NCBI GenBank assembly: GCA_002789615.1
Contig: PFTO01000038.1
Span: forward strand, 14,562-27,222
Source of the DNA: Acidobacteria bacterium CG_4_9_14_3_um_filter_49_7
GTDB lineage: Bacteria; Acidobacteriota; Holophagae; Thermotomaculales; Thermotomaculaceae
Length of the DNA stretch: 12,661 bases
Direction of reading: 5' to 3'
Shown one piece after another: positions 1 through 8,582 of the stretch (position 1 is the first letter of the stretch; every line of letters begins with the position of its first letter). The translations under genes were made by a program, and so were the position numbers. The notes under the pieces were generated by a model that had not been told where the DNA came from, searched no databases, and was given only the letters and a program-made list of their open reading frames with translations.

Positions 1-1902
1 AAATTGATAGGGAAAGGCGGTCAGCCCCTCGTATTCTTCATGTTCGGTATTGTATATTGCGCGCCTGTGGTTCCGAATGACCCGGAGCATGTGTTCCCGG
101 TTCTTTGCATATTCCACGAAAGGGCCTTTTTCTTTTGCCAGTTCGGCAGATGTTTTGTAGGAAACCCCGGTCATCAATGCGGTGACTGCACTGGCAATGG
201 CCCGGCCTTCATCCGAATCGTAGGGAATTCCGGCAGTCATCAGCAGGCTGCCGATGTTGGCGTAACCCAGTCCCAATGTGCGGAATTTATAACTTAATTC
301 CGCAATCTCTCTGCTCGGGAACTGTGCCATCAATATGGAGATTTCAAGCACAATTGTCCATAGACGGACCGCATGGTTGAACGCTGGAATGTCAAATTCA
401 CCCGTTTTAGTGTTGTAGAATTTCAGCAGGTTCAAAGACGCGAGATTGCAGGCTGTGTTATCCAGGAACATATACTCTGAACAGGGGTTGGATGCATTGA
501 TGCGACCGGAAGCAGGACAGGTATGCCATTCGTTGATGGTACTGTCAAACTGCAGTCCCGGATCAGCGCAGGCCCATGCGGCTGTGCTGATTGTGCCGAA
601 TAATTCTCCGGCCTTTACCGTTCTGGCGGTTTCACCATTGACACGGTACCTCAATTCCCAGTCGTCATTTGCTTCGACTTTCCGCATAAATTCTGCGGTA
701 ACCCGGACAGAATTGTTAGAATTCTGGCCGGAAACCGTGTTGTAGGCCTCGGATTCCCAGTTGGTATCAAAGGTGGGAAATTCGATTTCCCTTACTCCCT
801 GTTTAGCCAGCTGCAGAATACGAAAAATGTAGGTTTCCGGGATTCCGCTTCGTTTACCCTCGCTCAGGGCTTTTGCGAGGTTCTGATTTTCTACCGGATT
901 CACATTCAGCTTCCCGTCTTGACCCCGGGAAGCTTGAAGGATGTTGTTCAGATGGATGTTGCATTGCCTCGAACCGGCAGCCATGGAAGCAACCTTCTCT
1001 TCTTCTTTCACCTTCCATTGTACAAATTCCTCAATATCCGGATGATCTGCGTTAAGAATACACATCTTGGCGGCACGCCTCGTTGTGCCCCCTGATTTAA
1101 TGGCACCAGCCGCCCGGTCTCCAATCTTAAGGAAACTCATCAGTCCCGAGCTGAGACCACCACCGGAGAGGGGTTCACCTTTCCCTCTCAGGTTTGAAAA
1201 ATTGGTACCGGAGCCGGATCCGTACTTGAAGATCCTTGCCTCACGGGTCCAGAGGTCCATAATGCCGCCCTCATTTACAAGGGTATCAGCAATGGACAGG
1301 ATGAAGCATGCGTGCGGCTGAGGGTGCTCGTATGAACTGGTGGATTTCTGAAGGACTTCCGTCTCGGGATCCACGTAGAAGTGGCCCTGAGATGGTCCGT
1401 TTACGCCGTAGGCCCAGTGAAGGCCGGTGTTAAACCATTGTGGGGAATTCGGTGCGGCGATTTGTCTACAGAGCATAAAAATCAACTCATCATAAAAGGC
1501 TCTGGCATCGTCTTCAGTATCGAAATACCCATGTTTGTAACCCCAATATGTCCACGCTCCGGCCAGGCGGTGAAAGACTTGTTTTGCATCTGTTTCACCC
1601 TCTGTCCGCTCCTCTTCAGGGAGAGTATTCAGCGTTTCTTTGTCCGGTTCATTCCGTCTCAACCAGTCCGGAATTCCCTTTTCCGGAACTGGTTTTCGTT
1701 TTTTGGGAATACCTGCCTTCCGAAAATATTTTTGAACCATGATATCAGCGGCCACCTGTGACCAATCCTCCGGTATCCTGACGTCTGATGCTTCAAAAAC
1801 CAATGTGCCGTCCGGGTTCACCATACGGGAATTACGGCTGGAAAACCGGATGCCATCGGTGGGAGATGTGAGCTTTTCAGTAAAATATCGCGAAACCTTC
1901 AT
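1..1902 (-). CDS. nrdJ: Adenosylcobalamin-dependent (class II) ribonucleotide reductase, 5' part, truncated by window edge
   Basis: Reduces ribonucleotides to deoxyribonucleotides in the cytoplasm, using a thiyl radical made from adenosylcobalamin. The frame is open from ATG at 1902 to base 1, giving 634 residues with the C-terminal part outside the window. Visible family marks are APNSPQWFNTGL, QPHACFI (Cys199), a YGSGSGTNFS loop, GGTTRRAAKM, GQNSNNSVR and the active-site stretch NPCSEYMFLDNTACNLASLNL (split here as NPCSE, then DNTACNLASLNL). Cys474 is the expected radical cysteine with Glu476 two residues later. Cys199 and Cys485 are the expected redox pair; the 11-residue spacing from Cys474 to Cys485 fits class II enzymes. 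The start is supported by AAGGAG at 1909-1914, six bases upstream. The gene has its own promoter with a NrdR-box core. No oxygen-dependent NrdA/NrdB or NrdD/NrdG gene is in the window. Family assignment is very sure; total length is unknown. Confidence 0.96.
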   Translation of the reverse strand, partial: MKVSRYFTEKLTSPTDGIRFSSRNSRMVNPDGTLVFEASDVRIPEDWSQVAADIMVQKYFRKAGIPKKRKPVPEKGIPDWLRRNEPDKETLNTLPEEERTEGETDAKQVFHRLAGAWTYWGYKHGYFDTEDDARAFYDELIFMLCRQIAAPNSPQWFNTGLHWAYGVNGPSQGHFYVDPETEVLQKSTSSYEHPQPHACFILSIADTLVNEGGIMDLWTREARIFKYGSGSGTNFSNLRGKGEPLSGGGLSSGLMSFLKIGDRAAGAIKSGGTTRRAAKMCILNADHPDIEEFVQWKVKEEEKVASMAAGSRQCNIHLNNILQASRGQDGKLNVNPVENQNLAKALSEGKRSGIPETYIFRILQLAKQGVREIEFPTFDTNWESEAYNTVSGQNSNNSVRVTAEFMRKVEANDDWELRYRVNGETARTVKAGELFGTISTAAWACADPGLQFDSTINEWHTCPASGRINASNPCSEYMFLDNTACNLASLNLLKFYNTKTGEFDIPAFNHAVRLWTIVLEISILMAQFPSREIAELSYKFRTLGLGYANIGSLLMTAGIPYDSDEGRAIASAVTALMTGVSYKTSAELAKEKGPFVEYAKNREHMLRVIRNHRRAIYNTEHEEYEGLTAFPYQF

Positions 1903-1922
1903 GACCCTCTCCTTCATAGATA

Positions 1923-1947
1923 TGGTATAGGGAGTTTTTTTATACCA
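1923..1947. repeat. Inverted repeat across the nrdJ -10 and start region
   Basis: TGGTATA at 1923-1929 and TATACCA at 1941-1947 are perfect 7-base arms separated by 11 bases. The repeat includes the nrdJ -10 hexamer and the predicted start of transcription, so it could be an operator. Part of the match comes from the AT-rich -10 sequence, so chance cannot be excluded. Confidence 0.4.
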
Positions 1948-1968
1948 CAATATATTGCGCATAGTCAA
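1939..1968 (-). promoter_or_regulatory. nrdJ sigma70-type promoter
   Basis: On the minus strand TTGACT (1963-1968, 5 of 6 consensus bases) is followed after 18 bases by TATAAA (1939-1944, 5 of 6). The expected start of transcription is near 1932, which gives a leader of about 30 bases. That is too short for a cobalamin riboswitch. The spacer contains a NrdR-box core, so repression by NrdR is the likely control. Confidence 0.7.
1945..1960. promoter_or_regulatory. Candidate NrdR box in the nrdJ promoter spacer
   Basis: The core CAATATATTG (1948-1957) is a perfect 10-bp palindrome and matches the conserved centre of the NrdR box (CWATATATWG in the consensus as I recall it). It lies between the -35 and -10 elements of nrdJ, where bound NrdR would block RNA polymerase. 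NrdR boxes usually come in pairs about three helical turns apart. The only partner I see is a weak palindrome, CATAGATATG at 1915-1924, centred 33 bases away and matching only at its ends. The nrdR gene itself is not in the window. Confidence 0.65.
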
Positions 1969-1989
1969 GAAGGATATGTCTTTTTTCTG

Positions 1990-2016
1990 TTGAGTGGAGA
2001 GGCGAAATCATATAGA
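1990..2016 (+). promoter_or_regulatory. Weak candidate promoter for the TlpA-like gene
   Basis: TTGAGT (1990-1995) and TATAGA (2011-2016) each match 4 of 6 consensus bases but are only 15 bases apart, shorter than ideal. It is the best pair I can find between nrdJ and the next plus-strand gene and would give a leader of about 25 bases. Low certainty. Confidence 0.25.
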
Positions 2017-2048
2017 CTGTCGTGGAAAGTAGTAGATGGGAGGAAAAG

Positions 2049-3206
2049 ATGAAGAATAGATTGATTGTGTTGTTTTTGATTGTTATTTCCGGCTCTCTGG
2101 CCTTTGCCGGATTGAATGAGGATTATCAGGCCCTGCAGCAGCAATTCCAGAAGAAGAGAATGTTGGTTCGAAGCCAGGCAGACATGAATAAGCTGACAGT
2201 TGAGCACATGGTGGCGCTGAAGAAGCTGTTGAATCAATATGAGGGTAAGAAACTGGCTGCTAATGAACAGATGACAATGGCTGAAGTGCTGATGTCTGTG
2301 GATGACCTTGCGTCAGCCTGGGATATCCTGAAAGGTGTTTCAAATCCTGCAGACCCAGAAAAATATAACGCGATGTGTGCCCGTTCATTGTTTGGTCTTG
2401 GGAAGGATGTGATGGCTCAGACTTATCTCAATAAGTTGAATCACCAGGAGCAGTTCTATGGAATGGTCAATTTTGGAAGGGCCATGTCGCTGCTGAAGGA
2501 AGGAAAGGACAGGGAGGCTGTCCCTTATTTGAAGGCAGTGATTGGAGTGGTAACGCTGCAAGACATATATCGAATCTATGCCATAAATGCACTGGTGACA
2601 TTTTACGAGGATGGCGGCAAACATGCCGAGGCAATGAAACTTCTTGGAAAATCTGCAAAGGACAGTACCTATTCAGGTAAGGCCAGACTGGAACTGAAAA
2701 ATAAAGAAGCTGCGATGACCGTAACCGGTAAAAAATGCATGAACCTTCAAGGCATTGTTCGTGGGTTCAATGGAAAGGCTCCGATTTTATTTCAGGATAG
2801 GGGGAAAGTCATTGTTCTTGATTTTTATGCCCCGTGGTGTGCACCGTGCCGTTCTGCAATGAGCCATTTGAGCAAGCTGTACCTCGAATATAGGGATAAA
2901 GGTCTGGACGTGATCGGGATTACAAGACTGTATGGCTACTATGACGATGGTAAAACCAGAGAGCAGAATATTCCGGCGATGAGAGAAGCCAATCTGGTCT
3001 CAAATTTTGTTAAAGAGCAGAATCTTTCTTATCCTATGGTGCTTCTGGGCAAAACGGATTCTCTTCAGGATTATGCGGTGACCGGAATGCCTCATGTTGT
3101 GCTGATTGATAGAAAGGGCGTAATCAGACGGGTCTTTACCGGCATGTATTCTGAGAAATCTTTTTTAGCGGCTGTAAAAAAGATGCTGGACGAAAAAGCA
3201 GAATAA
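2049..3206 (+). CDS. Exported TlpA/ResA-type thiol-disulfide oxidoreductase with an N-terminal helical-repeat region
   Basis: The 385-residue protein begins with a signal peptide (about residues 1-20: basic MKNR, hydrophobic core, cleavage likely after SLAFA). It continues with about 200 residues rich in paired amphipathic helices that look TPR-like, and ends in a thioredoxin-fold domain (about 225-385). The active site is WCAPC with Cys264 and Cys267, and the cis-proline is Pro348 in TGMPHVV. The TlpA-type insert between the CxxC helix and the cis-Pro strand is present. By family it should reduce disulfides in the periplasm, for example in cytochrome c maturation or an adhesin pathway; the partner is not evident. 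ATG 2049 was chosen because GGGAGG (2038-2043) sits five bases upstream. A GTG at 2022 would add nine residues without a good ribosome site and would spoil the signal peptide. The gene stands alone, divergent from nrdJ and convergent with clpB. Confidence 0.85.
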   Translation: MKNRLIVLFLIVISGSLAFAGLNEDYQALQQQFQKKRMLVRSQADMNKLTVEHMVALKKLLNQYEGKKLAANEQMTMAEVLMSVDDLASAWDILKGVSNPADPEKYNAMCARSLFGLGKDVMAQTYLNKLNHQEQFYGMVNFGRAMSLLKEGKDREAVPYLKAVIGVVTLQDIYRIYAINALVTFYEDGGKHAEAMKLLGKSAKDSTYSGKARLELKNKEAAMTVTGKKCMNLQGIVRGFNGKAPILFQDRGKVIVLDFYAPWCAPCRSAMSHLSKLYLEYRDKGLDVIGITRLYGYYDDGKTREQNIPAMREANLVSNFVKEQNLSYPMVLLGKTDSLQDYAVTGMPHVVLIDRKGVIRRVFTGMYSEKSFLAAVKKMLDEKAE

Positions 3207-3228
3207 CATTCATTAGTTTGAAGAAGGT

Positions 3229-3248
3229 CGGGGGTACGAACGCCCCCG
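3229..3248. terminator. Hairpin between convergent TlpA-like gene and clpB
   Basis: CGGGGG (3229-3234) and CCCCCG (3243-3248) form a 6-bp all-GC stem with an 8-base loop. It lies in the 46-base gap between two convergent genes, 23 bases after one stop and 5 bases after the other, so it could serve both. Neither side has a good T-run, so it may be a weak or factor-assisted terminator. Confidence 0.5.
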
Positions 3249-3252
3249 TCTG

Positions 3253-5826
<2,574 letters not shown>

Positions 5827-5831
5827 GTGTA

Positions 5832-5836
5832 CCTCC
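5832..5836 (-). promoter_or_regulatory. Ribosome-binding site that fixes the clpB TTG start
   Basis: GGAGG on the minus strand, five bases before TTG 5826. It decides between the two in-frame TTG codons at 5826 and 5838, because the upstream one overlaps the site itself. Confidence 0.85.
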
Positions 5837-5856
5837 AAATTCGTTGTCTGACGGTA

Positions 5857-5886
5857 TTAATATGGTCCTTTTTTAGAAAAATGCAA
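5857..5886 (-). promoter_or_regulatory. Candidate clpB promoter
   Basis: On the minus strand TTGCAT (5881-5886) and TATTAA (5857-5862) are 18 bases apart, each with 4 of 6 consensus bases. This would place the start of transcription near 5850 and give a short leader. No convincing heat-shock sigma (sigma32-type) -35/-10 pair was found. The elements overlap an inverted repeat, described separately. Confidence 0.35.
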
Positions 5887-5894
5887 CCATATTA
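5858..5894. repeat. 9-bp inverted repeat with 19-base spacer in the clpB promoter
   Basis: TAATATGGT (5858-5866) and ACCATATTA (5886-5894) are perfect 9-base arms 19 bases apart. The arms overlap the predicted -10 and -35 of clpB respectively, a typical position for a repressor operator. It differs from CIRCE in both sequence and spacer, so if it is an operator the regulator is not HrcA as usually described. Confidence 0.5.
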
Positions 5895-5943
5895 TCAGAA
5901 AATATGAGTCTCAAGGCATAAGATTGACGAAATGGGTGACCGG

Positions 5944-5973
5944 TTGAAGCCTTTTGTGTAAACAGGCTATAAT
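5944..5973 (+). promoter_or_regulatory. Promoter of the small zinc-binding protein gene
   Basis: TTGAAG (5944-5949, 4 of 6) and a perfect TATAAT (5968-5973) are 18 bases apart. The start of transcription would fall near 5980, about 35 bases before the gene. This is the best-looking -10 box in the window. Confidence 0.65.
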
Positions 5974-6015
5974 CTTGTCGATAGGCATTTTGTTGGAAAA
6001 TGTCAGGAGGCGAAC

Positions 6016-6246
6016 ATGCAAAGCAAACCAATAAACAGTGAGACCAGGATATGTCCGGTCTGCCGGACAGTAATTCTTCCCCATGAAGTTGCGCTGTTCT
6101 TCAGCGGAAAAGGCAATCTTGTTCAAATGAGGGTAGAGGAGGATGTGGTGCTGATTCACGAAGAATGCGCTGATTCCTTTGAAACAAGGAGCAAGCTCCT
6201 CAGTTTTCTTACCAATGGCAAGGATGACCTGAGCTGGCTGGAGTGA
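6016..6246 (+). CDS. Small hypothetical protein with a CxxC...HxxC putative zinc-binding site
   Basis: I do not recognise this 76-residue protein. It has CPVC (Cys13, Cys16) and HEEC (His48, Cys51), four residues spaced like a treble-clef or zinc-ribbon metal site, separated by a hydrophobic and charged stretch of about 31 residues that probably forms beta strands. There is no signal peptide or membrane segment, so a cytoplasmic protein is expected. The C-terminus (SKLLSFLTNGKDDLSWLE) looks helical. It is a credible gene because AGGAGG (6005-6010) lies five bases before ATG 6016 and a good promoter with TATAAT lies upstream. It is divergent from clpB with 189 bases between the two starts, so shared stress control is possible but not shown. 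An overlapping minus-strand frame (5911-6342) lacks such signals. DNA, RNA or protein binding are all possible roles. Confidence 0.75.
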   Translation: MQSKPINSETRICPVCRTVILPHEVALFFSGKGNLVQMRVEEDVVLIHEECADSFETRSKLLSFLTNGKDDLSWLE

Positions 6247-6451
6247 TCCGGACTGTCGGAGTGCTATGTAAGATTTTTTCAGCCAACGGGCTGACATGAG
6301 AGGAATCCCGTTCGTAGATTCGCCATTGAAATCAGACAGCAAGGAAATGTAATGGCTGCGATTTGGAGATCAATTTCTGGCGCCCAACTGATCCGGGGAT
6401 CTGTGACGCCAGATGGATTCAGAAAACAGACCGTGTAAGAATTCTTATCTG
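6247..6451. other. Intergenic stretch without recognisable gene
   Basis: About 200 bases between the small zinc-binding protein and the rnpB promoter. I see no coding frame with a ribosome site. A 6-bp hairpin (TCAGCC 6279-6284 with GGCTGA 6289-6294) is preceded rather than followed by a T-run on the plus strand, so it does not look like a terminator for either strand. Confidence 0.5.
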
Positions 6452-6460
6452 TGTTATACT
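6452..6460 (+). promoter_or_regulatory. Extended -10 promoter of rnpB
   Basis: TATACT (6455-6460, 5 of 6) is preceded by TG one base upstream (6452-6453), giving an extended -10. No good -35 is present 16-18 bases upstream. The start of transcription expected seven bases later coincides with G6467, the first base of the RNase P P1 helix, which supports both calls. Confidence 0.6.
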
Positions 6461-6466
6461 TCCGAC

Positions 6467-6812
6467 GGAAGAAAGGCGAACTGCCGCGGGTGAAAGCCCG
6501 AGGAAAGTCCGAACTCCGAAGGACGATGTGCCGGGTAACGCCCGGGCGCCGCGAGGCGACGGAAAGTGCCACAGAAAATATACCGCCTGTGCCGGTTTCC
6601 GGTGCAGGTAAGGGTGAAATGGCGAGGTAAGAGCTCACCGCCTGCCCAGCAATGGGTGGGGCAGGGTAAACCCCACATGGAGCAAGGCCAAATAGGGAAA
6701 CGATCGAAGGCGGTCCGTCTGAGTTTCCGGGTAGGCCGCTTGAGGCTGTCAGTAATGGCAGTCCCAGATGAATGGCAGTTCTTGACAGAATTCGGCTTAC
6801 AGCCTTTCTTCC
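6467..6812 (+). ncRNA. rnpB: RNase P RNA, bacterial type A (M1 RNA)
   Basis: Catalytic RNA of RNase P, which with protein RnpA removes 5' leaders from tRNA precursors. Conserved core sequences appear in order: GAGGAAAGTCC (6500-6510), GCCACAGAAA (6568-6577), the L15 GGT loop (6665-6667) that pairs with tRNA CCA ends, GGAGCAAGGCCAAATAGG (within 6679-6696), AGATGAATGGC (6766-6776) and ACAGAATTCGGCTTACA (6785-6801). The ends are set by the P1 helix: GGAAGAAAGGC (6467-6477) pairs perfectly with GCCTTTCTTCC (6802-6812) over 11 bp. The length of about 346 bases is normal for type A. Five T residues follow (6814-6818), so the 3' strand of P1 may also act in termination. Open frames crossing this gene on either strand are fortuitous. 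The mature ends could differ by a few bases. Confidence 0.96.
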
Positions 6813-6825
6813 ATTTTTGTAAAAT
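6796..6825 (+). promoter_or_regulatory. Weak candidate promoter for the TPR-lolB-ispE-tilS operon
   Basis: CTTACA (6796-6801, 4 of 6) and TAAAAT (6820-6825, 5 of 6) are 18 bases apart, straddling the rnpB 3' end. A start near 6832 would give a leader of about 14 bases. The -35 lies in a conserved part of rnpB, so the match may be chance. Confidence 0.3.
6802..6818 (+). terminator. P1 3' strand plus T-run, probable rnpB terminator
   Basis: The 3' strand of the P1 helix (6802-6812) is followed by one A and five T (6814-6818). The pairing partner lies about 325 bases upstream, so this is not a local hairpin, and termination may be leaky. Read-through would feed the TPR-lolB-ispE-tilS operon that starts 34 bases later. 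Confidence 0.35.
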
Positions 6826-6845
6826 TCTCTAAATTGGAGATATTA

Positions 6846-8582
6846 ATGGTTCGAAGACTAATAATCGCAGGCTTGGTGCTAATATTTGCTCTATTTTCAA
6901 TGGCGGGGGAGATTTCGAAATCCGCAGCGGATATGTCGTTGTCTGAGTACTTTATTGGCGTTTATCACAGCTCCCGTGGAGAGTGCGAAGCGGCAATCCC
7001 TCATTTTGAAAAGGCAAAGGCACTTTTCCGGAATCCAACGATTTATCTGGAACTGGCGGATTGTTATTCCTACGAGGGAACGATGGAAAAGGCAATTTCC
7101 GTGCTGGAAGAGGGTATCCGATATTTTCCTGAAGATGGGCGACTTTTTGTTTCCAAAGGAGAGATCTATTACGGTCTGTACAGGGCCGGTTTGCCTTCCG
7201 ATGACATTGTCCAGCAAGCCTACGATAATCTCCTGAAGGGATGGGAATTATCCTCCGATTCAGAAGCCGGATCTAAGGCAGTAGAAATGGCGGCCGCACT
7301 GAAGAGACCAGAAGAAGCGGCAAAATTGTACGAATCGTTTCCGCTGGAAATGCGCAAACAACCACCGCTGCTTGCCGTTATGCTGGATGTATACGAGACT
7401 GCGGGGTTAAAGAATCGCCTGAAAAAAACGATAAAGATGGTGTCCCACGCTCATCTGAGCGATCCGGATTTTTTGGGGCACGTGGCCGATCAGGCAATTT
7501 TCCATAGCTTTTACAAAGAGGCTCTAAAATTAATGCAGCAAGAAATCAAGGCTGATTCCGCTACGTTTAAGAAATGGGACAAATATATGTTTGTCGCACT
7601 TGCGGCATCGGATTACGAGACAGTAAGCAGAGTTTTTAAGGAGAGGTACAAAAAGAATCCAACAGCGCTTTCTCTTTATTCAATGGCCAGCTCTATGGGC
7701 CATCAGCACCGGTATGCGGATGCGGCAGTTTTCTTCAGCCGTGCGTTAGCTGCTGATCATAGCGGATGGGGAGATAACGTGCATATGGAAGTCATGCGGG
7801 ACTACATAAAAGTACTGGTTGCTTCAGACAATTATAAAAAGGCGTTGACCGTAGCAAAGGAAGGACTCAAGCTGTTCCCGAATTCAAACGATATGAAGAG
7901 TGATCTTGTTTATGTTGATGTTCTGAATAACCGGACGAAAAATGCGATTAAGACAGCATCCACATTTTCTGCGGGAAAGGGGGAATCTGCCAGCCCCCTG
8001 CTGGAGCGCCTGAGGAAGAACCCGTCTTTCCTGAAGTATTATTTCAGAGGAATGGTTTTTTATGCCATGGAAGACTATGAGCGGGCATTTCCTCAACTGA
8101 AAAAAGCACATGGTATGGAACCGGATAATCGGGACGTTGCGGTTCCCCTCGCACTCATCTATGACCGAAACGGAAAACAGAATGAAGTGATATCGTTGTA
8201 TAGAAAGTTGCTGAAAACCTACCCGAAGGACGCCTTGTTGCTCAACAATTACAGCTATTCACTGCTGACTTACAATCGTCATCTGAAGGAAGCATTGGAA
8301 CTGGCAAAGAAGTCTGTGGAACTGGTACCGGAGAGCCCGACCTATCGGGACACATTGGGGTATGCATATCTCCTTTTTAATAAACTGGATGCCGCAGAAG
8401 AGAGCCTTAAATTCGCATATGAAAAAAACCCGGAAAATGGGGAAATATGCCAGCATTTGGGCGAGGTTTATTTCCGGAAGGGCAATTTTGAGAAAGCACG
8501 GGAATTGTGGCTGGAAGCCATTGAGAATGGAGGTGTCGATGAAGCATCTCTCAAGAAAAAGATCTCTTTTCTGGATCAGTAG
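6846..8582 (+). CDS. Exported TPR-repeat protein, first gene of the lolB-ispE cluster
   Basis: This 578-residue protein has a signal peptide (MVRR, hydrophobic to about residue 19, no lipobox cysteine), so it should be periplasmic or anchored by its uncleaved signal. The rest is nearly all helical repeat. Clear tetratricopeptide repeats lie at about 31-62, 65-96, 396-427, 430-461, 464-496, 499-530 and 533-563, with more degenerate ones between. Such solenoids are protein-binding scaffolds. The same place before lolB and ispE is held in Pseudomonas aeruginosa, as I recall, by a TPR lipoprotein of similar size, LbcA, which activates the CtpA protease; equivalence is inference. ATG 6846 has GGAG (6836-6839) six bases upstream; a TTG at 6834 would overlap that site. 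The TAG stop lies 44 bases inside the next gene, so translation is probably coupled. Confidence 0.85.
   Translation: MVRRLIIAGLVLIFALFSMAGEISKSAADMSLSEYFIGVYHSSRGECEAAIPHFEKAKALFRNPTIYLELADCYSYEGTMEKAISVLEEGIRYFPEDGRLFVSKGEIYYGLYRAGLPSDDIVQQAYDNLLKGWELSSDSEAGSKAVEMAAALKRPEEAAKLYESFPLEMRKQPPLLAVMLDVYETAGLKNRLKKTIKMVSHAHLSDPDFLGHVADQAIFHSFYKEALKLMQQEIKADSATFKKWDKYMFVALAASDYETVSRVFKERYKKNPTALSLYSMASSMGHQHRYADAAVFFSRALAADHSGWGDNVHMEVMRDYIKVLVASDNYKKALTVAKEGLKLFPNSNDMKSDLVYVDVLNNRTKNAIKTASTFSAGKGESASPLLERLRKNPSFLKYYFRGMVFYAMEDYERAFPQLKKAHGMEPDNRDVAVPLALIYDRNGKQNEVISLYRKLLKTYPKDALLLNNYSYSLLTYNRHLKEALELAKKSVELVPESPTYRDTLGYAYLLFNKLDAAEESLKFAYEKNPENGEICQHLGEVYFRKGNFEKARELWLEAIENGGVDEASLKKKISFLDQ
8529..8533 (+). 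promoter_or_regulatory. Ribosome-binding site for the LolB-like gene, inside the TPR gene
   Basis: GGAGG five bases before ATG 8539. It selects this ATG over the in-frame ATG at 8527, which overlaps the site, and over a much longer open frame beginning at 8362 in the same phase. Confidence 0.8.

Noticed and set aside
1381..1761. Plus-strand open frames within 1-1900, the longest of 126 codons
   Set aside because: All lie antisense to the continuous nrdJ frame, which carries all class II RNR motifs.
1903..1968. Cobalamin riboswitch upstream of the B12-dependent nrdJ
   Set aside because: The predicted leader is about 30 bases and lacks any B12-box-like sequence.
5827..6015. CIRCE/HrcA element or sigma32 promoter for clpB
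   Set aside because: No TTAGCACTC-N9-GAGTGCTAA dyad and no CTTGAA...CCCCAT pair at proper spacing was found.
6279..6294. TCAGCC/GGCTGA hairpin considered as a terminator
   Set aside because: The T-run precedes the stem on the plus strand, and on the minus strand the stem is followed by A residues, so the polarity is wrong for both strands.
5911..6342. Minus-strand open frame of 143 codons opposite the small zinc-binding protein
   Set aside because: It has no recognisable domain and covers the 6016-6246 gene, which has a better promoter, ribosome site and metal-ligand pattern.
6782..6787. Perfect TTGACA considered as a -35 element for the TPR operon
   Set aside because: It overlaps the conserved rnpB 3' sequence and no -10 lies 16-18 bases downstream.
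6279..6832. Several open frames on both strands across the RNase P RNA
   Set aside because: The stretch is rnpB by conserved core sequence and a perfect P1 helix; the frames are by-products.
8362..8538. Upstream extension of the LolB-like frame into the TPR gene
   Set aside because: The extension would bury the lipoprotein signal peptide, and GGAGG at 8529-8533 points to ATG 8539.
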